DNA of 49,650 nucleotides. Origin: Pseudonocardiaceae bacterium (GTDB lineage: Bacteria; Actinomycetota; Actinomycetes; Mycobacteriales; Pseudonocardiaceae). The stretch lies in assembly GCA_009379845.1 (NCBI GenBank), contig WHSZ01000044.1:1-49650 (forward strand), in the 5' to 3' direction. The notes beneath the pieces are model-generated. The model worked only from the letters and a program-made list of their open reading frames with translations, searched no databases and was not told where the DNA came from. How positions within the stretch are numbered: the first letter of the stretch is position 1; every line of letters starts with the position of its first letter. Below, in pieces: positions 16,980 to 28,396 of this stretch. The position numbers and the translations under genes are program-made.

Positions 16980-18084
16980 CCGGGTAAGCCTCCTCGAGCG
17001 CGTCCCGCAGCGCGGCCATCCCGTATCGCCCCGCCACCCGGTCCCGCGCGGCCGCGGCCAGCCTGGCCGCCATCTCCGGCGAGTCGAGCAGCCGCCGCAC
17101 CGCGCCGGCGAGCAGCTCGGGCCGGCCGGGCGGCACCAGCAGTCCGGTTTCCCCCGGCACCACCACGTCGGCGACGGCGTTCACCGCGGTGGCTACCACC
17201 GGCACACCGCACGTCATCGCCTCGACCACCGCCGTCGGCAGGCCCTCGTACCTGCTTGGCAGCGCGAACACGTCGAACGCCGGCAGCAGCCGCCGCGCGT
17301 CGGTGCGGTGGCCGGCCAGCACCACGTGCGCGTCCGGCAGGTTGGCCACCAGGCTCCCGATCCGGCCCGCGAGCTCCCCACCACCGACCCAGACACCGAT
17401 CACGTCGTGCGAACTCCCGAGCATCCGCATCGCGGTGACGAAGTCGTCCGGCGCCTTCTGGTAGGTCAGCCGGCCGACCACGCCGACAACGGTGGCCTGC
17501 TGCGGCAGACCGAGCGCGCGACGAGCCTCGGCGCGGCCGGCCGGAGCGACGTCGTCAACCACCACACCGATCCGGCGAACCCGATCCGGCGCGACGAGCC
17601 CGCGCCGCACCGCCTCGACGGCCACCCCGGTGCCGACACACAGCGCCTGATCGGTGATCCGGCCGAGCCGCCGTTCGATCGCGATGTACGCCGACCGGCG
17701 CGCTCGCGACTGGAACTCGTGGAACGGGAAACCGTGAAAGGTGTGCACGATCCTCGGCACGCCCGCGCGGTGCGCGGCGAGCCTGCCGAGCGCGCCAGCC
17801 TTCGCGCAGTGCGTGTGCACCACGTCGAAACGCCCTCGGCGCAGCAACGAGCCCAGCCGCCGCAACGCAACCAGATCGGAACGCGGCGAGATCGGCGCGC
17901 GCAGTGCGGGTTCCAGCACGGTTTCCAGGCCGGCGGTGTGCGCGGTGGCCAGCAGCTCGCTACCGCTGCCGGTGATGATCGTGCAGCGGTAGCGCCGCGG
18001 ATCAAGTGCCATGGCGCCGCGCAACGCCAGCAGCCCGGCGCCACCTTCCAGCCGGGTGATCACCACGGCCACCCGCGACACCAT
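16933..18084 (-). CDS. GT4-family glycosyltransferase
   Basis: A 383-residue GT-B enzyme. The N-terminal half has VVITRLEGGAG and DVVHTHCAKAGALGRLAA, with IVHTFHGFPFH near residue 112. The C-terminal nucleotide-sugar half has VGVVGRLTYQKAPDDFV and the retaining-GT4 EX7E-like block PSRYEGLPTAVVEAMTCGVPVVAT. It should transfer a sugar from a nucleotide donor to a lipid-linked glycan on the cytoplasmic face. It is the last gene of the six-gene glycan operon. Its ATG at 18084 overlaps the previous stop (TAATG). The C-terminal 16 codons are antisense to the beta-HAD gene. Confidence 0.9.
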   Translation of the reverse strand: MVSRVAVVITRLEGGAGLLALRGAMALDPRRYRCTIITGSGSELLATAHTAGLETVLEPALRAPISPRSDLVALRRLGSLLRRGRFDVVHTHCAKAGALGRLAAHRAGVPRIVHTFHGFPFHEFQSRARRSAYIAIERRLGRITDQALCVGTGVAVEAVRRGLVAPDRVRRIGVVVDDVAPAGRAEARRALGLPQQATVVGVVGRLTYQKAPDDFVTAMRMLGSSHDVIGVWVGGGELAGRIGSLVANLPDAHVVLAGHRTDARRLLPAFDVFALPSRYEGLPTAVVEAMTCGVPVVATAVNAVADVVVPGETGLLVPPGRPELLAGAVRRLLDSPEMAARLAAAARDRVAGRYGMAALRDALEEAYPVSPGAAARRAVARQP

Positions 18085-19196
18085 TAGCCGGTCCGGACGG
18101 ATCCGCGCTGGCTGCCGGACCGCAGCCGCTCGTACAACCCGTCGATCCGGTCGGTGACCGCTTCGATGCCGTACAGCTCGCGGATCGCCGGCACCCCAAC
18201 CCGCTCCCGCCGGCCGCCGGCCATCTCCGCGGCGATCGCGCCCCGCATCCCCGGCGCGTCCCCCGCGACCTGCCGTGCCCGGTCGGTCACCACGCCATCC
18301 AGCGCGGGGCAGGTCGTGTACAGCGCCGGCATGCCGTTCGCCAGCGCCTCCAACACGGACAGCCCGAAGGTCTCCTGCGCGGACGACGCGATGAACAGGT
18401 CCAGCGCGGAGAACATCGCGGCGACGTCGTGCCGCTCACCGGCGAAGATCACGTGCTCGGCGGCCCCGGTGCCACGCGCCACGCTCTCCAGGCGCTCCCG
18501 CTCCGCGCCGTTGCCGACCACCAGCAGCTTGGCGTCCTCCCCGAGCAGCGGCGCGGCCGCCTCGATCACCAGGTCGAACCGCTTGTTCGCGTCCAGCCTG
18601 CCGAGCACCCCGAGGACGTAGCTGCCCTGCGGGATGCCGAACTCGGCGCGCACCCGCGACCGTGCCTCCGCGCCGAAAGCCACCCGGTCGAAGTCGAGGC
18701 CGTTCGGGATGACGGTCAGCTTGCCGGCCGGCACTCCCCAGTTCACCAGCCGATCCCGCACCGCGTCGGACACCGCGATGGTGGCCTGCGACAGCCGCTC
18801 GGTGCCGAGGTACAGGGCGCGCACCCCCGCGGTCATCCGCCTGCGCTCCAGGTGCGTCTCGCCGATCGAGTGCTCGGTGCTCAGCACCACCGGAGTACCG
18901 GCCAGCCGGGCGGCGAGCCGGCCGTACACGCAGGACCGGTAGAGGTGCGTGTGCACCACGTCGTACCAGCCGTCGCTGATCAGCTTGCGCAGCCGGAGCA
19001 GCGCGGACAGCTCGGTGTTGCTGCGCATCCCGAGGTCGTATACCCGTCCCCCGTCGGCTCGGATCATGTCCGCGACGGCCCCCGGGTTGTACAGCGTCAC
19101 CACGTCCGAGGTGTGCCGGGTGTGCTGCAGGATCGAGCGCAGCTGCAGCTCCGCACCGCCCACTCCCAGCCCGGTGATCACGTGCAGAACTTTCAT
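18084..19196 (-). CDS. GT4-family glycosyltransferase
   Basis: A 370-residue GT-B enzyme. MKVLHVITGLGVGGAELQL opens the acceptor domain, followed by DVVHTHLYRSCVYGRLAARL and VVLSTEHSIGE. The donor domain has VLGVLGRLDANKRFDLVIEAA and SSAQETFGLSVLEALANGMP, the EX7E motif. The start is ATG 19196, overlapping the sugar-transferase stop as ATGA. With its neighbour it probably adds the second and third residues of an oligosaccharide built on the sugar-1-phosphate placed by the polyprenyl transferase. Sugar identity is unknown. Confidence 0.9.
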   Translation of the reverse strand: MKVLHVITGLGVGGAELQLRSILQHTRHTSDVVTLYNPGAVADMIRADGGRVYDLGMRSNTELSALLRLRKLISDGWYDVVHTHLYRSCVYGRLAARLAGTPVVLSTEHSIGETHLERRRMTAGVRALYLGTERLSQATIAVSDAVRDRLVNWGVPAGKLTVIPNGLDFDRVAFGAEARSRVRAEFGIPQGSYVLGVLGRLDANKRFDLVIEAAAPLLGEDAKLLVVGNGAERERLESVARGTGAAEHVIFAGERHDVAAMFSALDLFIASSAQETFGLSVLEALANGMPALYTTCPALDGVVTDRARQVAGDAPGMRGAIAAEMAGGRRERVGVPAIRELYGIEAVTDRIDGLYERLRSGSQRGSVRTG

Positions 19197-20467
19197 CGTG
19201 CGCCTCCTCGGCGGCTTGCCAGGGCCCGCACGGTGCGGGCCAAGATCACCAGGTCCAGCCATGGCGACCAGTACTCGATGTACTGGTTGTCGAACCGCGC
19301 CCGATCGGCGAGCGAGCTGTCCCCGTGCAGCCCGTGTACCTGTGCCCAGCCGGTGATGCCGGCCGGCATCCGGTGCCGATCGCGGTACTGCGGGATGTCA
19401 GCGGAAAACCGCGCGACGAAGTGCGGCCGTTCGGGGCGCGGCCCGACGAGGGAAAGCTGCCCGCGCACCACGTTCAGCAACCGCGGCAGCTCGTCAAGAT
19501 GGGTGGCGCGCAGCCAGCGCCCGAGCGGGGTGGACAGCCGGATCGGCACGTCCCAGCGGGTGTCCGGGTCCGGGTGCTCGTCGAGGGTGCGCAGCTTGAT
19601 GATCGAAGCCTGCCGGCCTGCGCCGGTGACCCTGAGCTGCCGGAACAGCGCGGGCCGGCCGTTTCGCAGCCGGACCGCGACCGCCAGTACGAGCAGCAGC
19701 GGACCGAAGACGATCAGCAGCACGGTGCCGAGCACCACGTCGAAGGCCCGCTTCACCGGTCCGGCCAGCCGGCGCCCGCGCAGCGGGATCAGCGGGATAC
19801 CCCACACCTCGTCCAGGCTCGCCCTCGGCACCGCGAGGCCGAGTTCGGGCAGCGACGGCACCATGCAGACGTCCACGCCGAGTTCCCGCACCGTGCGCAG
19901 CGCGGAAACCAGCTCGTCACGGGGCTCGGCGGACCGGACGAGCACCCGCCGGATGCCGTGCCGGGCGACCAGCTCCGCCAGCTCGGCCGGCGGCATACCG
20001 TCCGGGAACTCGCGCGGCACCAAGCCCAGCTCCGGGTGCTCACGAACCAGCTTCGCCAGCTCCGCCACGTCGCCAACCAGCAGCGCGGGCTCGACCAGCC
20101 GGCCGCTGGCACGGGCCGCGCACAGCGCGCGGTAGCCGACGCCGCGCAGCGTGATCAGCAACCCGGCGGCGAGCAGCGCGGTGCCGGAGGACGCGAGCGG
20201 CAGCGGGATCGCGACCGCGACCAGCAGGCGCGGCACCTCGTCGGCCACCCGCGGGGTGATCCGCACCCGGTACATCCCCTGCCAGGCAAGCACCGTCAGC
20301 ACGGCGAGCGCGTAACCCGCGGACAGCCAGCCGAACCCGGCGATGCCCACCGCCACGGCCAGCGCGAGCACGTCGATCGCCGGCAGCGGGGACGGCCGCG
20401 CCAGCTGTGCCGGCGGCGCGCTGGACACCACCCCCACGGGTGCCGAGCGCAAGGTTTCGGTGGTCAT
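19193..20467 (-). CDS. Polyprenyl-phosphate sugar-1-phosphate transferase (WcaJ/PssY-like)
   Basis: A 424-residue initiating transferase. There are about four N-terminal membrane helices (residues about 28-130), a soluble nucleotide-fold region (LLVGDVAELAKLV), then a helix (DVVLGTVLLIVFGPLLLVLAV) leading into the bacterial sugar transferase domain. That domain shows KLRTL, WLRATHLDELPRLLNVVRGQLSLVGPRPERP and GITGWAQVHG. It moves a sugar-1-phosphate to undecaprenyl/decaprenyl phosphate to start an exopolysaccharide or glycolipid. The ATG at 20467 overlaps the flavoprotein stop (ATGA). The five-helix plan looks complete. Confidence 0.92.
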   Translation of the reverse strand: MTTETLRSAPVGVVSSAPPAQLARPSPLPAIDVLALAVAVGIAGFGWLSAGYALAVLTVLAWQGMYRVRITPRVADEVPRLLVAVAIPLPLASSGTALLAAGLLITLRGVGYRALCAARASGRLVEPALLVGDVAELAKLVREHPELGLVPREFPDGMPPAELAELVARHGIRRVLVRSAEPRDELVSALRTVRELGVDVCMVPSLPELGLAVPRASLDEVWGIPLIPLRGRRLAGPVKRAFDVVLGTVLLIVFGPLLLVLAVAVRLRNGRPALFRQLRVTGAGRQASIIKLRTLDEHPDPDTRWDVPIRLSTPLGRWLRATHLDELPRLLNVVRGQLSLVGPRPERPHFVARFSADIPQYRDRHRMPAGITGWAQVHGLHGDSSLADRARFDNQYIEYWSPWLDLVILARTVRALASRRGGAR

Positions 20468-21684
20468 CGGGCGGCTCCGACCGGCACTCCACGCGGCGCA
20501 CCGGTGAGGCCGCGGGTCACCGCACCCGCCGCGTGCGCGGCGCCGTACACGAACCGCATGACCGGGCCGAAGGTGGGCGCCACCGCTGGTCCGGTGAAGT
20601 ACAAGCCGGGAACCGACGACTCGTAGTCGCGGCCGACCGCCGGTGTGCCAGCGACCTCGTGCAGCTGGGCACGCAGCCCGTCGTCGAGGAACGCCAGCCG
20701 CCGCAGGTTCGGCCGGTACCCGGTGGCAGCGATGACGTGATCCACCGTCAGCTCGCGCCGGTCCCGGCTGCCGACCACCCCGAGCCGCACCTGGTCGCCG
20801 TCCCGTTCGGCGGTTGCCACCGCGAAGTCCAGCAGCAGGGGGAGCACGCCTTCCACCCGCTCGCGCAGCCACCACGCACCCGCGGGCCCGAGTGCGGTCC
20901 TCGCCCGGTACACCCTGGTTGCCTCCGGCAGCCGCCGGAACAGCGCGGGATGCCGCGAGTAGAGCCAGGTGCCCCAGCCGGAACCGAGCCCGGCCTCCGG
21001 TTCACGTAGCTGCCGGTACAGCCGGCGGTGCGGGTCGAGCGGCCGACCGTTCCACACCACGCGTGGCGCCCTGGCGAGCAGCTGGACGTCGGCGCCCTGC
21101 TCGTGCAGCAACGCGGCCGTCTCCAGCGCGGACTGCCCGGCGCCGACCACCGCGACACGCCGGCCATCGAACACTCCGAGATCGGTGTGCGCGCTGCTGT
21201 GCGTACACAGCTCGGGCGGCAGCGCGGACAGCGGCGGCGGCACGAACGCGAAGTGCTCGACGCCGGTGGCCACCACCACGGCGCGCGCGGAAACCCGCGA
21301 GCCGTCGGCGAGCGTCAGCTGGTAGCCCTCGGTGCTACCGCCGAGCCGTTCGACAAGCACCGGCTCCAGGTCCGGGGAGTGCGCGCGCTGGAAATCCTCG
21401 CCGTACGCGAGGAAGGTGTCCAGCTCGACCGGACGGCCGTAGTCGGCGTATCCCCGCCCGGTCCGCGCGCAGAACGCGGCGAGGGTGTGCGTGCCGTGCG
21501 GATCGGCGAGGTTGGACGCGAATCCCTGGGATTTCAGGAACATGCCCTTCGGCATGGCTGTGCGCCACAGCTCCATCGGCTTGCCGAACTGGCGGAACGG
21601 CACCCCTGCCGCACGCAAGTGCGCGGCCACCGAAAGGCCGTACGGCCCGGCGCCCACGATGGCGACGTCGACGGTATCCGTCAT
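20464..21684 (-). CDS. FAD/NAD(P)-dependent monooxygenase-like protein
   Basis: A 406-residue flavoprotein of the CzcO/FMO and amino-acid N-hydroxylase type. The FAD motif is VAIVGAGPYGLSVAAHL (residues 7-23). The NADPH motif VAVVGAGQSALETAALL sits near residue 170, and the late ATGY motif IAATGYRPNLRRL near 325. The start is ATG 21684 with AGGAG nine bases upstream, 2 bp after the ATP-grasp stop. In a glycan operon a monooxygenase could N-hydroxylate an amino group on a sugar or an attached amino acid; this is speculation. It could equally act on a carrier-linked intermediate. Confidence 0.82.
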   Translation of the reverse strand: MTDTVDVAIVGAGPYGLSVAAHLRAAGVPFRQFGKPMELWRTAMPKGMFLKSQGFASNLADPHGTHTLAAFCARTGRGYADYGRPVELDTFLAYGEDFQRAHSPDLEPVLVERLGGSTEGYQLTLADGSRVSARAVVVATGVEHFAFVPPPLSALPPELCTHSSAHTDLGVFDGRRVAVVGAGQSALETAALLHEQGADVQLLARAPRVVWNGRPLDPHRRLYRQLREPEAGLGSGWGTWLYSRHPALFRRLPEATRVYRARTALGPAGAWWLRERVEGVLPLLLDFAVATAERDGDQVRLGVVGSRDRRELTVDHVIAATGYRPNLRRLAFLDDGLRAQLHEVAGTPAVGRDYESSVPGLYFTGPAVAPTFGPVMRFVYGAAHAAGAVTRGLTGAPRGVPVGAAR

Positions 21685-21686
21685 GG

Positions 21687-22955
21687 TTATTGCTCCTGCC
21701 TCGCTGGGCCGGGGGCGAGAGCCGCCCTGCCCGGCCGGTATCTGGGTTCGCCGGAGCCGGATTCCCGGCCCCCGGCGCTGAATCCGCGGGTCGCGGCGCG
21801 CCAGCCCATTCGCAGGCACATCAGCCCGAACGGTCGGGGGTCGTCGCGCGCGAACCAGGCCAGCTCGTCGACACCGCGCAGCGAGGCGGCCCAGGACCGC
21901 GGTCCCAGCCGGTACCCGCGCGCGGCGATCGGGTCGTAGTTCTCTGCAAGGAAGCGGCGGCCGGCGACCTGGGCTCGCTCGGCGATCACACCACCGGTCA
22001 GGTCCAGGTACGCCGCGAGCGCCACGTCCAGGCCCGCGGTGTCCCGGAACAACCGGAACTGAGCACCGAGCCGTGGGTTGAAGTCCAGCAGCTTGTACGT
22101 GCCGTCCCGGCTGTCGAGGCGGAAGTCCAGGTCGACGATTCCCCGGTAGCCCAGCCGGCTCAGCAGCTCGACGGCTTGCGTGCGCAACAGCTCGTTCGGC
22201 ACCGACCTGCCGAGGCTGGTCAGGCCGGCGTGCGCCGGGTAGGAGCGGTCCTTGACGCCGGTGAACGCCGGCCGGCACACCGAGTCCTCGTCGCAGTAGC
22301 CGTGGAAGAACCAGTCGTCGCCTGGCACGAATTCTTGCAGCAGCACGCCGATACCGTGCCGCGCGCAGGTGTCGTACAGCTCGACGAGTTCGGCGCGCTC
22401 GTGCAGGATCGCGGTGCTGCGCAGCCGGGTGCCGTGCGGCCGCCACGGCGTGTCCAGCTTCGCGATCACCGGGAAGCCGGTGCGGGTGGCGAATTCCGTT
22501 GCCTCGTCGAGGGATCGCGGCGAGCCGGCTTGCGGGCACGGCACGCCGTTTTCCTGGCAGAGCTGGTAGAGCGAGTGCTTGCCGGCGAGCTGGCGCGGCG
22601 GCGTGGCCGGCGGTGCGGAAAACCGGAAGGCGTGCCGCAGCCCTTCGCCGTGCTCCGCGAGGAAGATCGCGCCGGCGTCATCGGTCGGCAGCAGCACCGC
22701 GGGCCGGCCGATCCGCTCGGCCAGCCGCAACAGTTCGGTGTGTACCCGCTCGACGTCATCCGGATCCGCGCGCCAGTACCAGCGGCCGACCAGGTACCGC
22801 GAGGTCGCCGCGGGTGACATGCGATCCTCGTGGACCCCGTACACCGGGACGCCGCGCCTGCCGAGGCTGCGGATCACGCCGAGCCCGCCGTGGTGCATCG
22901 GGTTCGGGTCGAACTTCAGCACCACGGCCGGGGTGCTGGAATCGATCTCGGTCAT
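21687..22955 (-). CDS. ATP-grasp ligase
   Basis: A 422-residue ATP-grasp protein of the carbamoyl-phosphate-synthase-like/D-aspartate-ligase type. A pre-ATP-grasp domain (GVIRSLGRRGVPVYGV, VLLPTDDAGAIFLAEH) is followed by the first nucleotide-binding lobe (LAGKHSLYQLCQENGVPCP, FPVIAKLD), the hinge LLQEFVPGDDWFFHGY, and the metal-binding strands RGIVDLDFR and KLLDFNPRLGAQFRLF. It should activate a carboxylate as acyl-phosphate and join it to an amine, for example an amino acid to an amino sugar. The start is ATG 22955 (ATGA overlap with the deacetylase stop). Its substrate is unknown. Confidence 0.85.
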   Translation of the reverse strand: MTEIDSSTPAVVLKFDPNPMHHGGLGVIRSLGRRGVPVYGVHEDRMSPAATSRYLVGRWYWRADPDDVERVHTELLRLAERIGRPAVLLPTDDAGAIFLAEHGEGLRHAFRFSAPPATPPRQLAGKHSLYQLCQENGVPCPQAGSPRSLDEATEFATRTGFPVIAKLDTPWRPHGTRLRSTAILHERAELVELYDTCARHGIGVLLQEFVPGDDWFFHGYCDEDSVCRPAFTGVKDRSYPAHAGLTSLGRSVPNELLRTQAVELLSRLGYRGIVDLDFRLDSRDGTYKLLDFNPRLGAQFRLFRDTAGLDVALAAYLDLTGGVIAERAQVAGRRFLAENYDPIAARGYRLGPRSWAASLRGVDELAWFARDDPRPFGLMCLRMGWRAATRGFSAGGRESGSGEPRYRPGRAALAPGPARQEQ

Positions 22956-23719
22956 CGGCGCGGCCCGATCCGCCGGCGGCAGATCCACCGGTGCCTCAGG
23001 TGCTTCGCCCGTAGCCGCAGCGGGAAATCGGCGTCTCCGACATAGGTGCGCGGCAGCGAGTGCCGGCTAGCCGGTTCGGACGGCCAGATCGCGCAGCCGT
23101 AGTCGTAGCCGGCGACACCGGTCGCGCGCACCTCTCGCTCGGTTACCTGGCCGTACGGGTAGCAGAAGCCGTCCACCGGTTGCCCTGTGACGTCCCGCAA
23201 CAGCCAGCGGCTGCGCGCGATCTCCTCGATCAGCTCGGCGTCGTCCGCCTGCGGCAGCGACACGTGGGTGAGCCCGTGTGAGCCGATCTCGATTCCGCTG
23301 TCCGCGATCTCCCGCACCGCGTTCGCGGTGAGCAGGGGTTTGCGCGGCCCCTCGGCGTCCCAGTCATTCTGGCCGCCGAGCCGCCCCGCGATCACGAACA
23401 ACGTCGCGCCGAACCCGCGGCGCCGCAGCGCGGGTAGCGCGTACTCGGCGAAGTCCGCGTACCCGTCGTCGAAGGTGAGCCCGACAAGGTCGCGACCGGT
23501 ACCGGCGCGCCGCGCGGCCAGCAGCTCCCGCATGGAGGTCCCCCGCAGGCCCCGCCTGCGTAGCCAGTCCAGCTGCCGGGCGAACCTGGCCGGGTCGACG
23601 GTCACCAGGTAGGGGTCCTCCCGGTACGGCGCGACCGAGTGATACATCAGCACGAACGGCACCGGGCCGGCGATGGCGCCGAGTCCCGACGTCCGAGCGG
23701 GATCGATGCGCTGAGTCAT
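22952..23719 (-). CDS. Polysaccharide deacetylase (CE4-like)
   Basis: A 255-residue NodB-homology protein. FVLMYHSV opens the domain, TFDDGYADF carries the catalytic and metal aspartates, IGSHGLTHVSL provides the two zinc histidines, and FCYPYG follows. No signal peptide is seen, so it acts in the cytosol or at its membrane face, probably freeing an amino group on an N-acetyl sugar. The ATP-grasp enzyme encoded next could then acylate that amine. It is the first gene of the operon (ATG 23719). The upstream gap 23720-23909 holds no gene and no promoter I could identify confidently. Confidence 0.88.
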   Translation of the reverse strand: MTQRIDPARTSGLGAIAGPVPFVLMYHSVAPYREDPYLVTVDPARFARQLDWLRRRGLRGTSMRELLAARRAGTGRDLVGLTFDDGYADFAEYALPALRRRGFGATLFVIAGRLGGQNDWDAEGPRKPLLTANAVREIADSGIEIGSHGLTHVSLPQADDAELIEEIARSRWLLRDVTGQPVDGFCYPYGQVTEREVRATGVAGYDYGCAIWPSEPASRHSLPRTYVGDADFPLRLRAKHLRHRWICRRRIGPRR

Positions 23720-23909
23720 GGTGGCGACCTCGTACCATTGGGGGAGCCGGATGCTTTACAGCGACGTTACGGGCGGGCCGCCGATATGACCTCGGCTCTT
23801 GTTGCGGCTGTGCCTACCGCAATCGCACGACCGGCTGCGGCCGGAATACGACAAGTCCGGCCTTCGTCGTGCGTTCAGCGTGGTTGGTCGGGTCCGATAC
23901 CGCGCCGGG

Positions 23910-26152
<2,243 letters not shown>

Positions 26153-26156
<4 letters not shown>

Positions 26157-27121
26157 CCGTGCCCCTCCTGATGGGTCTCGTCCGCGGGCGTCTCGGTGCC
26201 GTGGGGGCCGTGGGGGCCGTGGGTGTCCCCGGTGCCCTCGGCGCCTTGGCCGGCGGGCACGGTGAACTCCGCGGTGCGAACCTGCCCGCCGCGCTTGAAG
26301 TCCAGGAACAGCCGGTAAGTACCCCTGGAGGGCACCTCGGCCTGGAAGCTGAGTCGCTTGCCGGACTCGGGGTGCACGTGCAGGTAGCCGAGGTCGCCGG
26401 AGCGCAGCACGACCAGGTGCCCGGCTGCCCCGAGATACGGCTGCAGGTCGGCGACCTCGCGGCCGTTCTCGCGGATCGTGAAGGTCATCGTCGACGATTG
26501 CCCCGCGGTGAGATCACCCTTCATCGTCACGCTATACCCATCCACCGTGTCGGTATTCACGGCCGGATAGCCGGCGGGCCGGTAGTCGCCGGGCACGGAG
26601 AGATCCACGCCGAGCGTGGTCGGCTCGCCGCCGGTCGGCGCGAAGTCCGCGAACGCCCGGTAGCTGCCCGGCTGCCGCAGGTCAAGGCCGATCCGCCAGG
26701 TGCCGTCCGCGGCCATCCTGGGATGCACGTGCTGGTAGTTCGCGGTATCCCGGCGAACCACGATCAGGTGCATCCGCTTCTCGTGCGCCACGTCGAACCG
26801 GGTGATCGGTTCGCCGTCAGGGCCGACGATCCGGAAGGCGAACGGCTGGTTACCGCCGGCGGCAAGGGTGTGCTCGGTGGGGACCAGCGTGTAGCCGCCG
26901 CTGGACGTGGCCAGCCCGGCCGGATCCTCGGCCGGCGCCATTCCAGCGCCGTCGCCGGTCCGCTGGCCTGCGGTTCCGGCTTCGCTTCGCTGGCCGGCCG
27001 CCGCCGAAGGCTCCGCCGCCGTTCCCTCGAACGGACCGACCACGGTACCCGCCACCCAGGCACCCCCGGCGATCAGCGCGAGGGCGGCCCCGAAGGCGGC
27101 GAGCTTCGTTGTGGTGTGCAC
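26153..27121 (-). CDS. Secreted or membrane-anchored His-rich copper-associated protein
   Basis: A 322-residue protein with an N-terminal signal/anchor helix (residues about 7-28) and a low-complexity linker. A beta-rich body contains several histidine pairs: [20 protein letters not shown] and YLHVHPESG. The C-terminus is rich in His and Gly/Pro ([15 protein letters not shown]). The two halves resemble each other (each has a VHP strand), suggesting a duplicated Ig-like module. It probably binds copper outside the membrane next to CopA; function is inferred from composition and operon. The start is GTG 27121, 3 bp after the copZ stop. A 9-bp tandem repeat near 26205 encodes the HGP repeats. 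Confidence 0.8.
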
Positions 27122-27124
27122 GGT

Positions 27125-27334
27125 TCAGGCAGCGGAGACCGTGTAACCGGCCTCCTCGACGGCCTCTCGGACGTCCTCGTCGCGAACCGGCGCCGCGCTG
27201 GTTATGGTTACCGTGCCGGAGGACAACTCGACGGCCACATCCGACACCCCGTCGAGCTTGCCGACCTCCTCGGTCACCGACCGCACGCAGTGCTCGCAGG
27301 TCATCCCGGTCACGGTGTAAGTCGTCTCGGCCAC
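27125..27334 (-). CDS. copZ: Copper chaperone, CopZ-like HMA protein
   Basis: A 69-residue single heavy-metal-associated domain with GMTCEHC (residues 10-16), ending in EAGYTVSA like other CopZ proteins. It has a ferredoxin-like fold binding Cu(I) and delivers it to CopA. The start is GTG 27334 with AAGGAGAA about seven bases upstream. It is the first gene of the copper operon, 90 nt from the predicted transcription start. No csoR gene is present in the window. Confidence 0.93.
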   Translation of the reverse strand: MAETTYTVTGMTCEHCVRSVTEEVGKLDGVSDVAVELSSGTVTITSAAPVRDEDVREAVEEAGYTVSAA

Positions 27335-27430
27335 AGCGTTCTCCTTGTGTCGCAGGGACATCGTGCCGGTGCCTCTACGATACCCGTTACACGTATCCGG
27401 TAAGCGTACGGGCTCGAACCGACATCGGTA

Positions 27431-27459
27431 TTTATACCCTAGGGGGGTAATGTAGTCAA
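27431..27459 (-). promoter_or_regulatory. copZ promoter with CsoR-like operator
   Basis: On the minus strand, TTGACT (27459-27454), a 17-bp spacer and TATAAA (27436-27431) make a near-consensus sigma-70/HrdB promoter. The spacer holds TACCCCCCTAGGGTA, the C-tract/G-tract dyad typical of CsoR operators, so copper-dependent derepression is expected. Confidence 0.85.
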
Positions 27460-27634
27460 CGCCGCGGGTATCACCCCCGGTCGATGCCGGTCTTGCCGCC
27501 ACGTCAAGCCGAACCGCACGGCGGAGTGAAGATCGTCGCCCAACGGTGGACACCACCCGCGCTACCCCATGTGTCCGGTTCAGCGCCGAACTAGCTTCGA
27601 GTGGGCAGCGTCCGGCTACGGAAGGACACCGGCG

Positions 27635-28333
27635 ATGAGCGGCTCGGGAACCCGGAAAGGCGGCAAGCACCGGAAGAGACCGGCAAAACCCCGAAGCGGC
27701 GTCCTGCTGAAGGCCCTGGTGATCGGTGCCGCCACCATGGTGGCGGCGGCGCTCGGCGCCTCCCAGGTCTCGGCCATGCCGGATGCGCCGCCCCCGCCCG
27801 CGGCCGGCTCGGCGCTCCCGATGAAGGTGACGGCGGAGGACGTTCCGCTCACCGTGGACGGCCAGCAGATCACCCGGAGCTTCGAGGGCAGCATCAAGCT
27901 TCGAGTGCGGGATTCCAGCCAGACCGATCGCTGGAAGCTCAAGCTCAGGGTGACAGCGCTGCACATGGTGTCCGAGGACGAGCGCGCCGACGGATTCGGC
28001 AAGCTCACCATCGACCACCAGAACGGCAACATCAAGGCGGACAGCGTGCTGGAGCTGACCGGGAAGCATCCGCCCAGCTGGCAGCAAACGCTCAGCCTGG
28101 CTTTCACGCTCAGCATCGAGAAGCGCTACCACGTTCCGAACACGAACCGGGTGGAAGATCCGCTCGTGCTCACCACCACGAAGCCGGGAAAGCTGGTCGG
28201 AAAGGTCGACAACTTCCCACCCAAGGGTGCGAAGCACGAGCTGCGCGAACCGATCGACCTGGTACACCCCCAGTACCCGAACCGGACGGTTGCCACCATC
28301 GACGGTTTCCCCATCCGGACCGAAGGCGCCTGA
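27635..28333 (+). CDS. Secreted or anchored protein of unknown function
   Basis: A 232-residue protein. The basic N-terminus (GTRKGGKHRKRPAKPR) precedes a hydrophobic segment (about 22-48, ending SQVSAM), so it is exported or anchored with the bulk outside. The mature part begins with proline-rich PDAPPPPAAG and continues as a beta-strand-rich domain without cysteines. The ATG at 27635 has GAAGGA nine bases upstream; an earlier GTG frame at 27569 lacks such a site. I do not recognise the family. It is divergent from the copper operon with a 175-bp shared upstream region, but nothing ties it to copper. A strong hairpin follows at 28342-28374. Confidence 0.7.
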   Translation: MSGSGTRKGGKHRKRPAKPRSGVLLKALVIGAATMVAAALGASQVSAMPDAPPPPAAGSALPMKVTAEDVPLTVDGQQITRSFEGSIKLRVRDSSQTDRWKLKLRVTALHMVSEDERADGFGKLTIDHQNGNIKADSVLELTGKHPPSWQQTLSLAFTLSIEKRYHVPNTNRVEDPLVLTTTKPGKLVGKVDNFPPKGAKHELREPIDLVHPQYPNRTVATIDGFPIRTEGA

Positions 28334-28341
28334 CACCCAGC

Positions 28342-28374
28342 GGCCCGGCCCGCCTTCCCGACGCGGGCCGGGCC
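28342..28374 (+). terminator. Strong GC hairpin terminator
   Basis: A perfect 12-bp stem (28342-28353 with 28363-28374) and a 9-nt loop, starting 9 bp after the stop codon at 28333. There is no U-tract, as usual for actinobacterial terminators. Confidence 0.75.
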
Positions 28375-28396
28375 ACCCCGCGCCGGCTCGCGCGCG

